Assembly (NCBI GenBank): GCA_024234055.1
Contig: JACKOW010000004.1
Span: 248,001 to 312,000, forward strand
Direction of reading: 5' to 3'
Length of the DNA stretch: 64,000 bases
From: Rhodanobacteraceae bacterium
Lineage (GTDB): Bacteria > Pseudomonadota > Gammaproteobacteria > Xanthomonadales > SZUA-5
The notes under the pieces were generated by a model. The model was not told where the DNA came from. It saw only the letters and a program-made list of their open reading frames with translations, and ran no database searches. Position numbers and translations under genes: made by a program. Positions 11,194-20,751 of the stretch are shown piece by piece. Position 1 is the first letter of the stretch. Each line of letters starts with the position of its first letter.

Positions 11194-11739
11194 TCACGGC
11201 AGCGGCCGGCGCCAGATCGGCGTCAGGCTGACGCTGCCGCTTTCGCTGAGCACCTGCACCTCGCCATCCTGGATCAGGCATTGCAAGGTCAGATTGCGCT
11301 GGCACAGCGTCGCCAGTTCCTCGGCACTGGTCGATGGGATTTCCAGCACGCCGAGGTTGCTGCAGCGTTCCAGTCCGGCTGCGTTCTTGTCCCACCACTG
11401 GCCGAAGCCACGGCCGCTGTAGCCCACCACCACGACCTGGCGCGCGCGCCCGCAAGCCTTGCGCACCCGGGACTCGTCGGGCTGTCCGAGTTCGATCCAC
11501 TGTTCGATCTCGCCGGTCAGCGAGCGCCGCCACAAGTCGGGCTCATCCTCGGTGCTCAGGCCGCGACCGAAACTGAGGCCCTCTTCGGCCAGCAGCGCGA
11601 AGGCCAGGACTCGGACCATCAGCCGTTGCTCGGTTTCGGAGGGATGCAGCGCCAGCGTCAGCGCATGGGTGCCGTAGTAATGCCGGTCCATGTCGCTGAT
11701 CTGCAGTTCCACCTTGTAGACGGTGGCCTTGAGTGCCAT
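11194..11739 (-). CDS. yaeQ: YaeQ family protein
   Basis: 181 aa, the same size as E. coli YaeQ and co-linear with it: MALKATVYK start, LALHPSETEQRLMVRVLAF, FGRGLSTEDEPDLW, WIELGQPDESRVRKACGRA and the C-terminal LTLQCLIQDG. The family adopts a PD-(D/E)xK nuclease-like fold, but its biological role is not established. It stands alone, about 180 bp upstream of the flavoprotein gene on the same strand. Confidence 0.93.
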   Translation of the reverse strand: MALKATVYKVELQISDMDRHYYGTHALTLALHPSETEQRLMVRVLAFALLAEEGLSFGRGLSTEDEPDLWRRSLTGEIEQWIELGQPDESRVRKACGRARQVVVVGYSGRGFGQWWDKNAAGLERCSNLGVLEIPSTSAEELATLCQRNLTLQCLIQDGEVQVLSESGSVSLTPIWRRPLP

Positions 11740-11857
11740 GGGGTCATCCTGTGCCGACGAGCGCGGATTCTAGCCCGTGCATGCCGCAAGCTCGAACTGC
11801 ATGTCACTCGCCCCTGCGCAGCGCAGCCGTTCCCAGGATGGGCTGATGCACTCGCGA

Positions 11858-13609
11858 CTAGGCGATCACGCGCAATCGGGCGGCCGCATCCAGCGCAGGC
11901 ACGTGACAGACAACGCGGTTACGCCCCTTGCGCTTGGCCTCGTAGAGTGCGGTATCGGCATCGGTCATCAGCCGACGCAGATCATGACCACACGTCTCGG
12001 TGCCCGCCACGCCAAAGCTGCCGGACAACCGAGTGAGCTGGTCCTCGACGCCGAAATGAATCTCAAGCAGAGCCAGTCTGCAGCGCTCGGCGAGTTCCAT
12101 GGCATGAGCGATGCTGCCCGGCACCAGAATGCCGAATTCCTCACCCCCCAGACGACCGAAGAGCTGGTCCGGCGCCAGCAGCTCGCCACAGGCAAAAGCC
12201 GCGCGCTGCAGCACATCGTCGCCGGCGGCATGCCCGAAGCGGTCGTTGACGCTCTTGAAGTAATCAAGATCGATGACCACCAGCGCCGCCGGCTTGTCTG
12301 CGCGTGCCAATTGCTCCAGAGCAACAGAAGCCTGCTCCATGAAGTGCAGGCGACTGGCTACGGCCGTCAGACTGTCGCATTGAGCCAGTTGCTGGAAATG
12401 TCGCTGCATGCGTCGTGTACGCAAGGCCCACACGACGGCGAAAACCAGGATCGTCAGCAGCAGCACGATGGAGAGCCGAGCCATCGCCACATTCTTCTCG
12501 GCCACCTGCTGCTGCAACTGCAGCACCTGGTTCTGTCGGTTGAGACTCTCAATCTGCAAGCTCTTGGCGCGCGCCTCATGGCGAGCCATCTCGTAGGCCA
12601 GCGCGCGACGACCGACATCATCCAGATAGGCCAGTTCCACCTCGCGATAACGCTCAAGCGCCTCGACGGCCTGCTGCAGGTCGCCACGCTTGAGCGCCAC
12701 CTGATACAACACCCGCCAGGCTTCAGTCAGCGATTCGGTGTAGACACCCGCGCTGATCTGGTCGATGGCCGTCCTGGCATTACTGGCAGCTGCATCCAGT
12801 TGTCCCAATGCCAGTTGCGCCGTGGCCAGAATCGAGGCCACATCACTGTTCAGGAAGGGGTATCGGGCGGCCGACAGTTCTGCTCGATGAGCTTCCAGCG
12901 TGTTGATCGCGTCGGCGTAACGGCCGTTCTGCAGATGCAGACGGGACACATAGGTCCGCAGCAGACCGGCGAAAATGCCCTCTCCCTGCAGCGCACATTC
13001 GTCCGCCCAGCGCTCCAGCTGCGGACTGACGTCGGTCAGTTCACCAGACTTGAAGCGCGCCTCGAATTCCAGCTGGGCCGCGCCGCAGCGCGCCCAAGGC
13101 AGCTTGCTCTCCTGCAGCAGCTCGGTCGAGTAGCGCAGACTCTCGCCGTACTTCCCCACCTGATTGAGCAACTGCGCGCTCACCCCCAGTGCCTGGGCCC
13201 GGGCTCCGGGATCCGTGACCGTGTCGATCTCGCCCAGCAGCACATTGAGCTGATCAAAACCCTCCGCATAACGCCGAGACAGCGTCAGCGCGTTGAGCAG
13301 CGTCGCCCGGCTGCGAAAGCGGATCAGCGGATCCTCGGCCTCCCTGAGCAAGGCACCGAAGCGGGCAGCGGCATCACCGTACTGCCCGGCATAGGTGGCC
13401 TGCCAACCGCGCAGATAGGCCAGGAATTGGCGTTGCCGCGGGCTGAGCCTGGCGTCAGCGGCTTCGAGTGCATCCAGCTCGGCAGCGAAGACCGCACCCT
13501 GCGAGCGCTTGATCTCATCGGCACGCAACAGGCGCGCGTCGATATCGTCGACGGCGAAGGCCGGCGACATCGTCGCAAGCAGAAGCAGGCAGGCCGCCAA
13601 GCGCTTCAT
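11858..13609 (-). CDS. Membrane-anchored GGDEF (diguanylate cyclase) with periplasmic helical repeats
   Basis: 583 aa. A Sec signal (MKRLAACLLLLATMSPAFA) leads into ~350 residues of TPR-like helical repeats predicted outside the cytoplasm. One membrane helix follows (~380-400, LSIVLLLTILVFAVVWAL), then a C-terminal GGDEF domain. The domain has the start block DSLTAVASR (usual form D-x-LT-x-L-x-NR), KSVNDRFGHAAGD and an intact active loop GGEEF, so c-di-GMP synthesis is plausible. The start codon lies only 24 bp after the stop of the precursor-like gene, so it may be the last gene of that operon. The periplasmic part presumably senses a ligand or partner. Confidence 0.85.
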   Translation of the reverse strand: MKRLAACLLLLATMSPAFAVDDIDARLLRADEIKRSQGAVFAAELDALEAADARLSPRQRQFLAYLRGWQATYAGQYGDAAARFGALLREAEDPLIRFRSRATLLNALTLSRRYAEGFDQLNVLLGEIDTVTDPGARAQALGVSAQLLNQVGKYGESLRYSTELLQESKLPWARCGAAQLEFEARFKSGELTDVSPQLERWADECALQGEGIFAGLLRTYVSRLHLQNGRYADAINTLEAHRAELSAARYPFLNSDVASILATAQLALGQLDAAASNARTAIDQISAGVYTESLTEAWRVLYQVALKRGDLQQAVEALERYREVELAYLDDVGRRALAYEMARHEARAKSLQIESLNRQNQVLQLQQQVAEKNVAMARLSIVLLLTILVFAVVWALRTRRMQRHFQQLAQCDSLTAVASRLHFMEQASVALEQLARADKPAALVVIDLDYFKSVNDRFGHAAGDDVLQRAAFACGELLAPDQLFGRLGGEEFGILVPGSIAHAMELAERCRLALLEIHFGVEDQLTRLSGSFGVAGTETCGHDLRRLMTDADTALYEAKRKGRNRVVCHVPALDAAARLRVIA

Positions 13610-13633
13610 TTGCAGGGCTCGACGTTCGTGCGC

Positions 13634-13927
13634 TCAGGCGGCAGCCGCCAGCGCCCCCCGATCGGTGGCCGGCTCCTGCGCCGGTTCCTGTTCGGGCTCG
13701 TCTTCGCGCGGTTCGTCGCCGTCAGGTTGCACGGGAAACACCGCGCACACCAGATTGCTGCGGGCGCCGAGCAGCGATTCGATGCAGGCGCGATCCCGCC
13801 TGCTCAAAGCCTCCCTCAATTCGGATGGCAGATCTGCGCTTTGCAGCATGGCCGCCAGCGCCTGATCGTCGCCGGCCACAGCGGGCTGGGTACCCAGCCA
13901 TTCGATAAATGCCAAAGTCTTGTTCAT
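13634..13927 (-). CDS. Putative split-borosin RiPP precursor protein
   Basis: 97 aa. Residues 1-52 look like a compact helical leader: FIEWLGTQP, a hydrophobic/charged helix, then LPSELREALSRRDRACIESLLG. This matches the layout of the borosin binding domain in the Shewanella precursor SonA, where an L-x-x-E/D-x(n)-A-x-x-x-x-D-x-x-x-(I/L)-x-x-L-x-G segment precedes the core. Next comes a short hydrophobic segment, NLVCAVFPVQ (~58-67), in the place of SonA's methylated LVI core. The last ~30 residues are a Glu/Pro-rich tail. Start and stop are coupled to the GNAT gene by an ATGA overlap, and a GGGGGA RBS lies just upstream. Precursor identity is inferred from position, size and pattern; it could instead be a small regulator. 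Confidence 0.62.
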   Translation of the reverse strand: MNKTLAFIEWLGTQPAVAGDDQALAAMLQSADLPSELREALSRRDRACIESLLGARSNLVCAVFPVQPDGDEPREDEPEQEPAQEPATDRGALAAAA

Positions 13928-14499
13928 GGTAGATGCCGTCCCCCTGACTGATTGTGTTGCACAAGATCACCATGTCGCCGGTAGATCACCGTTGCCATGT
14001 CGACAGACTCACGACGCTGCGCCGTGAAATCGAGTCGACTCGCCAATCGTAACATTGCTTCATTGCGTGGATCTGCTCTCAGCTGCGTCCGCAACACGCC
14101 CATCTGCTCGAGCCGCTGAATCAGGGCACCCAAAGCTTCATGCGCCATGCCGTGCCCGCGCAGCGAATGCTGCAGCAGCACGCCCACCTCAGCCGTGTAT
14201 GGGCTGGAACAACCGTCGACCGCCAGCAAGCCTTCAAGCTCGGTGTGCTCATTCGAACTGATGGCAATCCGCAGTCGGGCGCCGGGTCCGGCCCAGGGCT
14301 CATCCTGCCGCTTGACGGCCTCCGCGAAGCTGGCGGACGCAGCGGCGACACTCAGCGGGCGACCAATGTAGTCCATGGTCTCGGCGCATTGGTAGCAGCG
14401 GCAATAGGCCACGAGATCGGCAGGTCGCAGGCGTCGCAAGAACAGCCGGGCAGTGGCGCCGTAAAGTGGCTTCGGATCGTCAATCTGCAGCATGGCCAT
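13924..14499 (-). CDS. GNAT family N-acetyltransferase
   Basis: 191 aa from ATG 14499 (MAMLQIDDPKPLYG). A longer start at 14535 would overlap the upstream gene by 56 bp. RimJ/RimL-like layout: RLFLRRLRPADL at the N-terminus, an acceptor-side block around DEPWAGPGARLRIAI, and the acetyl-CoA pyrophosphate loop LLQHSLRGHGMAHEAL (Q/R-x-x-G-x-G/A form), followed by LRADPRNEAMLRLASRLDF. It overlaps the methyltransferase gene upstream by 20 bp and the precursor gene downstream by 4 bp, so the three are probably translated together. An obvious hypothesis is that it acylates the modified peptide, but it may be a resistance or unrelated enzyme. Confidence 0.82.
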   Translation of the reverse strand: MAMLQIDDPKPLYGATARLFLRRLRPADLVAYCRCYQCAETMDYIGRPLSVAAASASFAEAVKRQDEPWAGPGARLRIAISSNEHTELEGLLAVDGCSSPYTAEVGVLLQHSLRGHGMAHEALGALIQRLEQMGVLRTQLRADPRNEAMLRLASRLDFTAQRRESVDMATVIYRRHGDLVQHNQSGGRHLP

Positions 14500-15304
14500 G
14501 CCGCGCTTCAATCTCCAGCTGGTCCAACTGGTCAAGCCGAGCCCTCACACTTGCATCCGCAATCATGGCCGTCAGTGGCGGAATCACCAGGGTGTCCGCG
14601 AGCGTCAGCTCCGCCGATGGCAGATCCTGCAGCGCCAATCGGGTCATGCGCGGCGCTTCGATACCCAGCGTCGCCGCCCGGTAGAGAATGACCTCATGTT
14701 CCGATGGATAGTCGCGATTCAGCACGTCCACCAGCAGCTGCAGATAGGCAGAGCCGGTGCTGAAGCGGGCGGTCGAGCGATCGCCGGCAATGGCGGGTTG
14801 CCACAGGATCAGACAGGCGCTGGTGTCGATACGACGGCGAAACAACATGAACTGGCTGGCCTCGTAGTGCTGACAGCCGGTCTGACCCGGATCGAGGCCC
14901 AGATCCGCATACAGGCAGTCTTCTGCCGAGATTCCGGGTTCCAGTCGAGCATCGAAGCCCAGGCGGCGCGCTCGGCGCACCGCTTCGTGCGGCACCCAGG
15001 CGAAGACCGCGGGATGGCCATAGAAGGCACCGCACACTCTTTGCCCGGCCGCCACGGCGTCAATCAGGGTACGCACCATGGCCTCGTAGGTCTGGGTGCG
15101 TGGCAGGCCCTCTTGGTAGAGCGGCTGCAGGCTGTGAAAGGCGGGATTCAGCTCCCGCAGCCAAAGCTCGACCAGCCCGTCGGACATCGCGGCGTAAACC
15201 ACATCGGCCTGCTCGATCTCCGCCCGCGCACGCGGACTCAAGTGACCGCCCAGCATCATGCCGGTGCCCACACAGACCAGGCTCCCGCGCACATCGCTCG
15301 CCAT
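14480..15304 (-). CDS. SonM-like borosin peptide backbone alpha-N-methyltransferase (tetrapyrrole methylase fold)
   Basis: 274 aa from ATG 15304, which has a strong GGGGGAG RBS. An upstream in-frame extension runs through the 8-bp repeat array and is rejected. The start GSLVCVGTGMMLGGHLSPRA, then YGHPAVFAWVPH, LEPGISAEDCLYADLGLDPG, YEASQFMLF and a long C-terminal IPPL block match the split borosin enzyme SonM of Shewanella nearly segment by segment. The catalytic set of this family (Arg-x3-Tyr plus a Tyr before GHP) is intact at R69, Y73 and Y95, the same spacing as in SonM and OphMA. It would use SAM to methylate amide nitrogens of a separate precursor, here the 97-aa protein two genes downstream. 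Confidence 0.88.
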   Translation of the reverse strand: MASDVRGSLVCVGTGMMLGGHLSPRARAEIEQADVVYAAMSDGLVELWLRELNPAFHSLQPLYQEGLPRTQTYEAMVRTLIDAVAAGQRVCGAFYGHPAVFAWVPHEAVRRARRLGFDARLEPGISAEDCLYADLGLDPGQTGCQHYEASQFMLFRRRIDTSACLILWQPAIAGDRSTARFSTGSAYLQLLVDVLNRDYPSEHEVILYRAATLGIEAPRMTRLALQDLPSAELTLADTLVIPPLTAMIADASVRARLDQLDQLEIEARHGHAAD

Positions 15305-15368
15305 GCTTCTCCCCCGTTGCCGCAAACGACTGGAGCGACGATTCAATAGCAGACCGTGGGATGGGGCA

Positions 15369-15442
15369 AGGGCGCGAGGGCACGAGGGCACGAGGGCACG
15401 AGGGCACGAGGGCACGAGGGCACGAGGGCGCGAGGGCGCGAG
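15369..15442. repeat. Perfect 8-bp tandem repeat array
   Basis: Nine head-to-tail units of AGGGCRCG: one AGGGCGCG, six AGGGCACG, two AGGGCGCG. It lies in the 184-bp gap between the ABC exporter gene and the methyltransferase gene. Related degenerate units lie at 11019-11118. As the unit is not a multiple of three, a change in copy number would not be tolerated inside a gene, which supports non-coding status. Confidence 0.93.
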
Positions 15443-15488
15443 AAGGCTACCGTGTTCGAGCTGTTGTGGGCCTCCGAGCTTCTGCCAA

Positions 15489-17318
<1,830 letters not shown>

Positions 17319-17461
17319 GCCCACCCGACGCCATCAACGGTCGGCGATCTTAGCCCGCAACAGCGCACGCACGCAGCCTGAGCTGAACCCATATCGAATT
17401 TCCGCTTCAGGCTTTGTCCAATTCGGATGCCTTCTCAGGTCTGTGAAGGTATTGTGCAGGC

Positions 17462-17809
17462 ATGAATACTCTCCCGAACTGCCCCAAATGCGATTCCGTC
17501 TATACCTATGAAGACGGCCATCAGCTGATCTGCCCCGAATGTGCCCATGAATGGCCGAAGGACGGCGCTGCCAACGAGGAAGCATCCGGCCCCATCGTCC
17601 GCGACGCGGTCGGCAATGAACTCAAGGATGGTGACAGCGTCACCGTGATCAAGGATCTCAAGGTCAAGGGTTCATCGGCCGTGGTCAAGGTCGGCACCAA
17701 GGTCAAGAACATCCGCCTGGTCGACGGCGATCACGACATCGATTGCAAGATCGACGGCATCGGACCAATGGGCCTGAAATCCGAGTTCGTCAAGAAGGTG
17801 AACGGCTGA
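17462..17809 (+). CDS. yjdM: YjdM (PhnA-type) zinc ribbon protein
   Basis: 115 aa. An N-terminal zinc ribbon with two C-x2-C pairs (CPKC and CPEC) is followed by a small SH3-like beta barrel containing DGDSVTVIKDLKVKGSS and a C-terminal LKSEFVKKV. It closely follows E. coli YjdM (formerly PhnA), which is not required for phosphonate cleavage and has no settled function. It stands alone and is divergent from the ABC exporter gene; the 143-bp gap must hold both promoters. Confidence 0.93.
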   Translation: MNTLPNCPKCDSVYTYEDGHQLICPECAHEWPKDGAANEEASGPIVRDAVGNELKDGDSVTVIKDLKVKGSSAVVKVGTKVKNIRLVDGDHDIDCKIDGIGPMGLKSEFVKKVNG

Positions 17810-17898
17810 GCTTGGCGGCGGCCGCTGCGGGAATCGCAGTGACTTTGCGCATTCTCACCGAACACACGGTAAGCCATTGATTTATCGACCTGGAAAAG

Positions 17899-17984
17899 AA
17901 GGGGCAAGGGGCAGGGGTCCAACCTCGACGCACGATTTGACCGCGCCGCGACGTGGGTCACCTGCCCCCTGCCCCTTGCCCCCT
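17899..17984. repeat. Dispersed G-rich inverted repeat, copy 2
   Basis: GGGGCAAGGGGCAGGGG, then CCAACCTCG, then a complementary arm CCTGCCCCCTGCCCCTTGCC. Same order as the element at 5448-5527. Confidence 0.6.
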
Positions 17985-18029
17985 TGATTGATGCGCAAAC
18001 CAGCGCACCAACCAGGGCGACCCCGAGGT

Positions 18030-18548
18030 TCACCAGTGCCCAGTCCCAGGCTCTCCCTTGAACGGCCCGACGATCTCGTTTGTGACCCAGCCGCCATAGA
18101 AACTGCCGGGCTGCGGGCGCACCCGCTCACCGTCGATCTCGCATTCGACCCGCCCCGGATAGAAAGACAGCCAACCGGCAATGGCAGCAAAGGCCACCGT
18201 GGGTTGCGGATAACTCCATCCAACCTGCGGATACTCTCGACCGTCCGCGAGTCGCACGCTCCAGTAAACCGCCCGCCCCTTCCATTCGCACATCGAGCTG
18301 CCAGGGGCAGCTACCAGCAAGCCCAGATCCACATCCGTCGGGGGCAGGTAGATCGTCGGAGGACTGGCCGTTTCCAGCACCCGGATGGCGCCGCGGGTAT
18401 CGACCACGATCACCCCACCAGCACGCACAACGATACGACGCCTATCGGGCGCCAGTCGCGGCGGCCGCGGATAGTCCCATACGGATTCCTGGCCGTCGCC
18501 GGGCACCCTTGCGAACATCGGTCGAGAACGCCCCGTGTTTTCCCACAT
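18030..18548 (-). CDS. DUF427 domain protein
   Basis: 172 aa from ATG 18548 (MWENTGRSRPMFARVPG), which has GGGAG upstream. Two DUF427-like modules are visible: IVVRAGGVIVVDTRGAIRVLETASPPTIYLPPTDV and the GRAVYWSVR ... FYPGRVECEIDGERV block. DUF427 proteins are small beta-rich proteins of unknown role. The gene lies about 100 bp downstream of the M48 protease stop on the same strand and may share its transcript. Confidence 0.85.
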   Translation of the reverse strand: MWENTGRSRPMFARVPGDGQESVWDYPRPPRLAPDRRRIVVRAGGVIVVDTRGAIRVLETASPPTIYLPPTDVDLGLLVAAPGSSMCEWKGRAVYWSVRLADGREYPQVGWSYPQPTVAFAAIAGWLSFYPGRVECEIDGERVRPQPGSFYGGWVTNEIVGPFKGEPGTGHW

Positions 18549-18651
18549 CTGCCGAGCTCCCGTCGTCCAACTTCGAGCACCCTGCCGCACTGTCGATCAA
18601 TCAGCGATGAAGACTCATCGGGCCTGCAGCCGCTGACGCCGATCCGAGCCC

Positions 18652-20496
18652 TCAGCCCGCCTGCGCCTGCATCTGACGCATGATCTGGTGGCGCTGCCAG
18701 TAACGGCCGATGGTCTGCTTGAGCTGCTCACGATCCTTGGCGACCACGGCCAGCTTCAGCTTGCTGGTCTTGCTCAGGCCCAGTGCGCGTTTTTCCGGAT
18801 GGGTGATGGTGATGACATCGCGACTGCCGAAACTGCCGTCCTCGTATTGCAGCTGGTGCACGGCATCCCAGCTGGTCGTGCCTTCCGGCGTCTCGATGCC
18901 CGCATACGTGATGCGCAGCGTTTGTGATTTCTTCAATGCAAAGAGCACGTCCGGGAAGTACTTGAGGACGATGGCACGCTCTTCCTCGCTGGCGGGCTCA
19001 TAGCGGAACGCCAGATTCTGTTCGTGCTCGTCGACAAAGTTCGTCTCGTAGCTTTGCCACAGCGGAGCCTCGATGGACTCGGCCTGTTGGATGAAGTCAA
19101 TCCAGGTCTGATCAGGCGCTGAGGTGATCAGCATCGGGAATTCCATCGGCTGAATGACGGCGCCAACCCTTTCCATGCGCTGCTGCAGCGGCGGATGAGA
19201 GTCAAAGGGATGCGGCACGTCGGCGTGGGTCATGGCTTCGCGGAAGGCCGGCGACTGGGCGAAGGATGAAAGCCCCTGCGCGACCCGCCCCGCAAGATCC
19301 AGCGGCCCCTGATGCCTGTCGTTCTGATTGAACAGCTCTTGCTCGACACTGTTCCGATAGCTGGCGTAGGCGCCGATCTTCACCAGCGCGCGCGACAGCG
19401 CTCCGGCCGAGGTCAGCCTGGCGGCCGTGGCATCGGCTGCAAATTCGCGGGCCCGACTGGCCCGTGACAGCGCCAGTTCGAAGGCAGCGCGAAACAGGTT
19501 CAGCACGAAGAAGGCCAGCAAGGTCAAACCGTTTTCGCTCAGCGTCTGCATGTATTGCTCGTAGGCCTGCAGCTTGGGGCCGAGCGCGGCGCCGGTTTCG
19601 GTGTCACCGCCGCTGAAATGGGCCATTTCATGGGCCAGAACGGCATCTGCCTCATCTCGCGCCAGCACCCGAAGCAAGGGCAAGCTCACGAACAGACTAC
19701 GACCCTGCACGTGCGCCCCGGGCAATTGCAGGGGCATCTGGGTCACGAAGAAGTTGGCGTCTATCCCGCCCACGAGCTGCGTGGGGGCTGCCGTGCCCAA
19801 GGTTTGCGAGAACTGCTTGATCCGCGCCCACAGCTGCGGCGCCTGATCCTCGCTGATGAGTTCACCCGCCACCGCGTTGTTCGACTGGGCACGCTTGAAG
19901 ATGGCCGTGATGGCGACAAAGGCCGCGACGACGGCCAGGGCCGCAGCAATGAAGACCAGTTTGAGTATGTAGATGTGGAAGAAGTACGCGGTCAGCCAGT
20001 ACGACAACCAGACCAGCATGGCGGCCTGCACCAGCACTTCAACCGCCGCGATCAGCCGCAGGCACCACCATCCGGTGGTGAAAGCCATGACCTGGAAGGC
20101 TGGTTTGGCATAGGCCAGCAGCGCCAGTCCAGCAATCAGCACCAGCGTGAATGCACCGAGCACCAGACTGTAGAAGGAGATCTTGTGGGCCAGATGGAAC
20201 TGTCCGAACTCCTCGCCCAAGCCACAGGCCTGAGCCTGGAGTTGGCCCAGCTCCGGATAGGCACCATCACACAACGCCGCAATGGTCATCTGCGAGATGC
20301 GCGCCCGGGCAAGGGCCTTCTCGGCCTCACTCAGACCGTCGGCAGCCGCCAGGTCCTCGGCGAACACCCGCTGCATCTCCAGCGAGTTCTGATGTTGCTC
20401 ATGGCTGGTGAACACCCAGGTGATGGCTGGCAACAGAAACAGGCCCAGGGCCGCAAGGCCCAGCAGTTTCAGGAATGCACGCTTGAGTTCTGGCAT
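18652..20496 (-). CDS. M48 family zinc metallopeptidase, membrane anchored
   Basis: 614 aa from ATG 20496 (MPELKRAFLKLLG); an earlier in-frame ATG adds an unlikely 31-residue lead. Membrane helices lie near 10-30, 95-120, 135-160 and 170-200. The zinc site is HEMAH at ~residues 288-292, followed by the third-ligand region RASRAREFAADATAARL (E of EFAAD). M48 enzymes (HtpX/Ste24-like) degrade or process membrane proteins. The C-terminal ~150 residues are a non-peptidase extension with no motif I recognise. It is longer than HtpX because of this extra domain. Confidence 0.88.
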   Translation of the reverse strand: MPELKRAFLKLLGLAALGLFLLPAITWVFTSHEQHQNSLEMQRVFAEDLAAADGLSEAEKALARARISQMTIAALCDGAYPELGQLQAQACGLGEEFGQFHLAHKISFYSLVLGAFTLVLIAGLALLAYAKPAFQVMAFTTGWWCLRLIAAVEVLVQAAMLVWLSYWLTAYFFHIYILKLVFIAAALAVVAAFVAITAIFKRAQSNNAVAGELISEDQAPQLWARIKQFSQTLGTAAPTQLVGGIDANFFVTQMPLQLPGAHVQGRSLFVSLPLLRVLARDEADAVLAHEMAHFSGGDTETGAALGPKLQAYEQYMQTLSENGLTLLAFFVLNLFRAAFELALSRASRAREFAADATAARLTSAGALSRALVKIGAYASYRNSVEQELFNQNDRHQGPLDLAGRVAQGLSSFAQSPAFREAMTHADVPHPFDSHPPLQQRMERVGAVIQPMEFPMLITSAPDQTWIDFIQQAESIEAPLWQSYETNFVDEHEQNLAFRYEPASEEERAIVLKYFPDVLFALKKSQTLRITYAGIETPEGTTSWDAVHQLQYEDGSFGSRDVITITHPEKRALGLSKTSKLKLAVVAKDREQLKQTIGRYWQRHQIMRQMQAQAG

Positions 20497-20650
20497 CGGA
20501 TCAGGGCCTTGCGACGATTCAGGAGGAACTTCCTGTCGGGCGATCTCCGCATTCCTGCGGATTCCGCTCGGCGACAGCAGTGAAGCCACTGTGAAGACAG
20601 CGGCGAGTATTCACAGTTCCTGACGATCACGAAAGTCGCAAGTTTGTGCC

Positions 20651-20743
20651 GCAATCGCCGCCGGGATCGCCGAGTTGTACTCGGCAGCTCCTGGCTTCGG
20701 AAGAGCGAAGAGCAAGAGCGCCGACGGCTAGTCGGCGATCCCG
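20651..20743. repeat. Dispersed CGCCGGGATCGCCGAG repeat, copy 1
   Basis: CAATCGCCGCCGGGATCGCC, then GAGTTGTACTCGG (a small palindrome), then AGAGCAAGAGCGCCGACGG and GTCGGCGATCCC. The outer ends are complementary (GGGATCGCC.../GGCGATCCC). A full copy lies at 60758-60862 and a partial one at 61737-61773. Confidence 0.7.
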
Positions 20744-20751
20744 GCTGGCAC

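Noticed and set aside
11777..13951. A 724-codon plus-strand open frame opposite the GGDEF and precursor genes
   Set aside because: Gln/Arg/Leu-rich translation, no motif, and the minus strand carries a clear GGDEF protein.
14480..15304. Methyltransferase read as a cobalamin or sirohaem biosynthesis enzyme
   Set aside because: It shares the tetrapyrrole methylase fold, but the R-x3-Y plus Y-GHP pattern and block order follow SonM, and no corrin or haem genes are nearby.
17462..17809. YjdM read as a phosphonoacetate hydrolase (old PhnA name)
   Set aside because: The family is a small zinc ribbon protein unrelated to the hydrolase, and no phosphonate genes adjoin.
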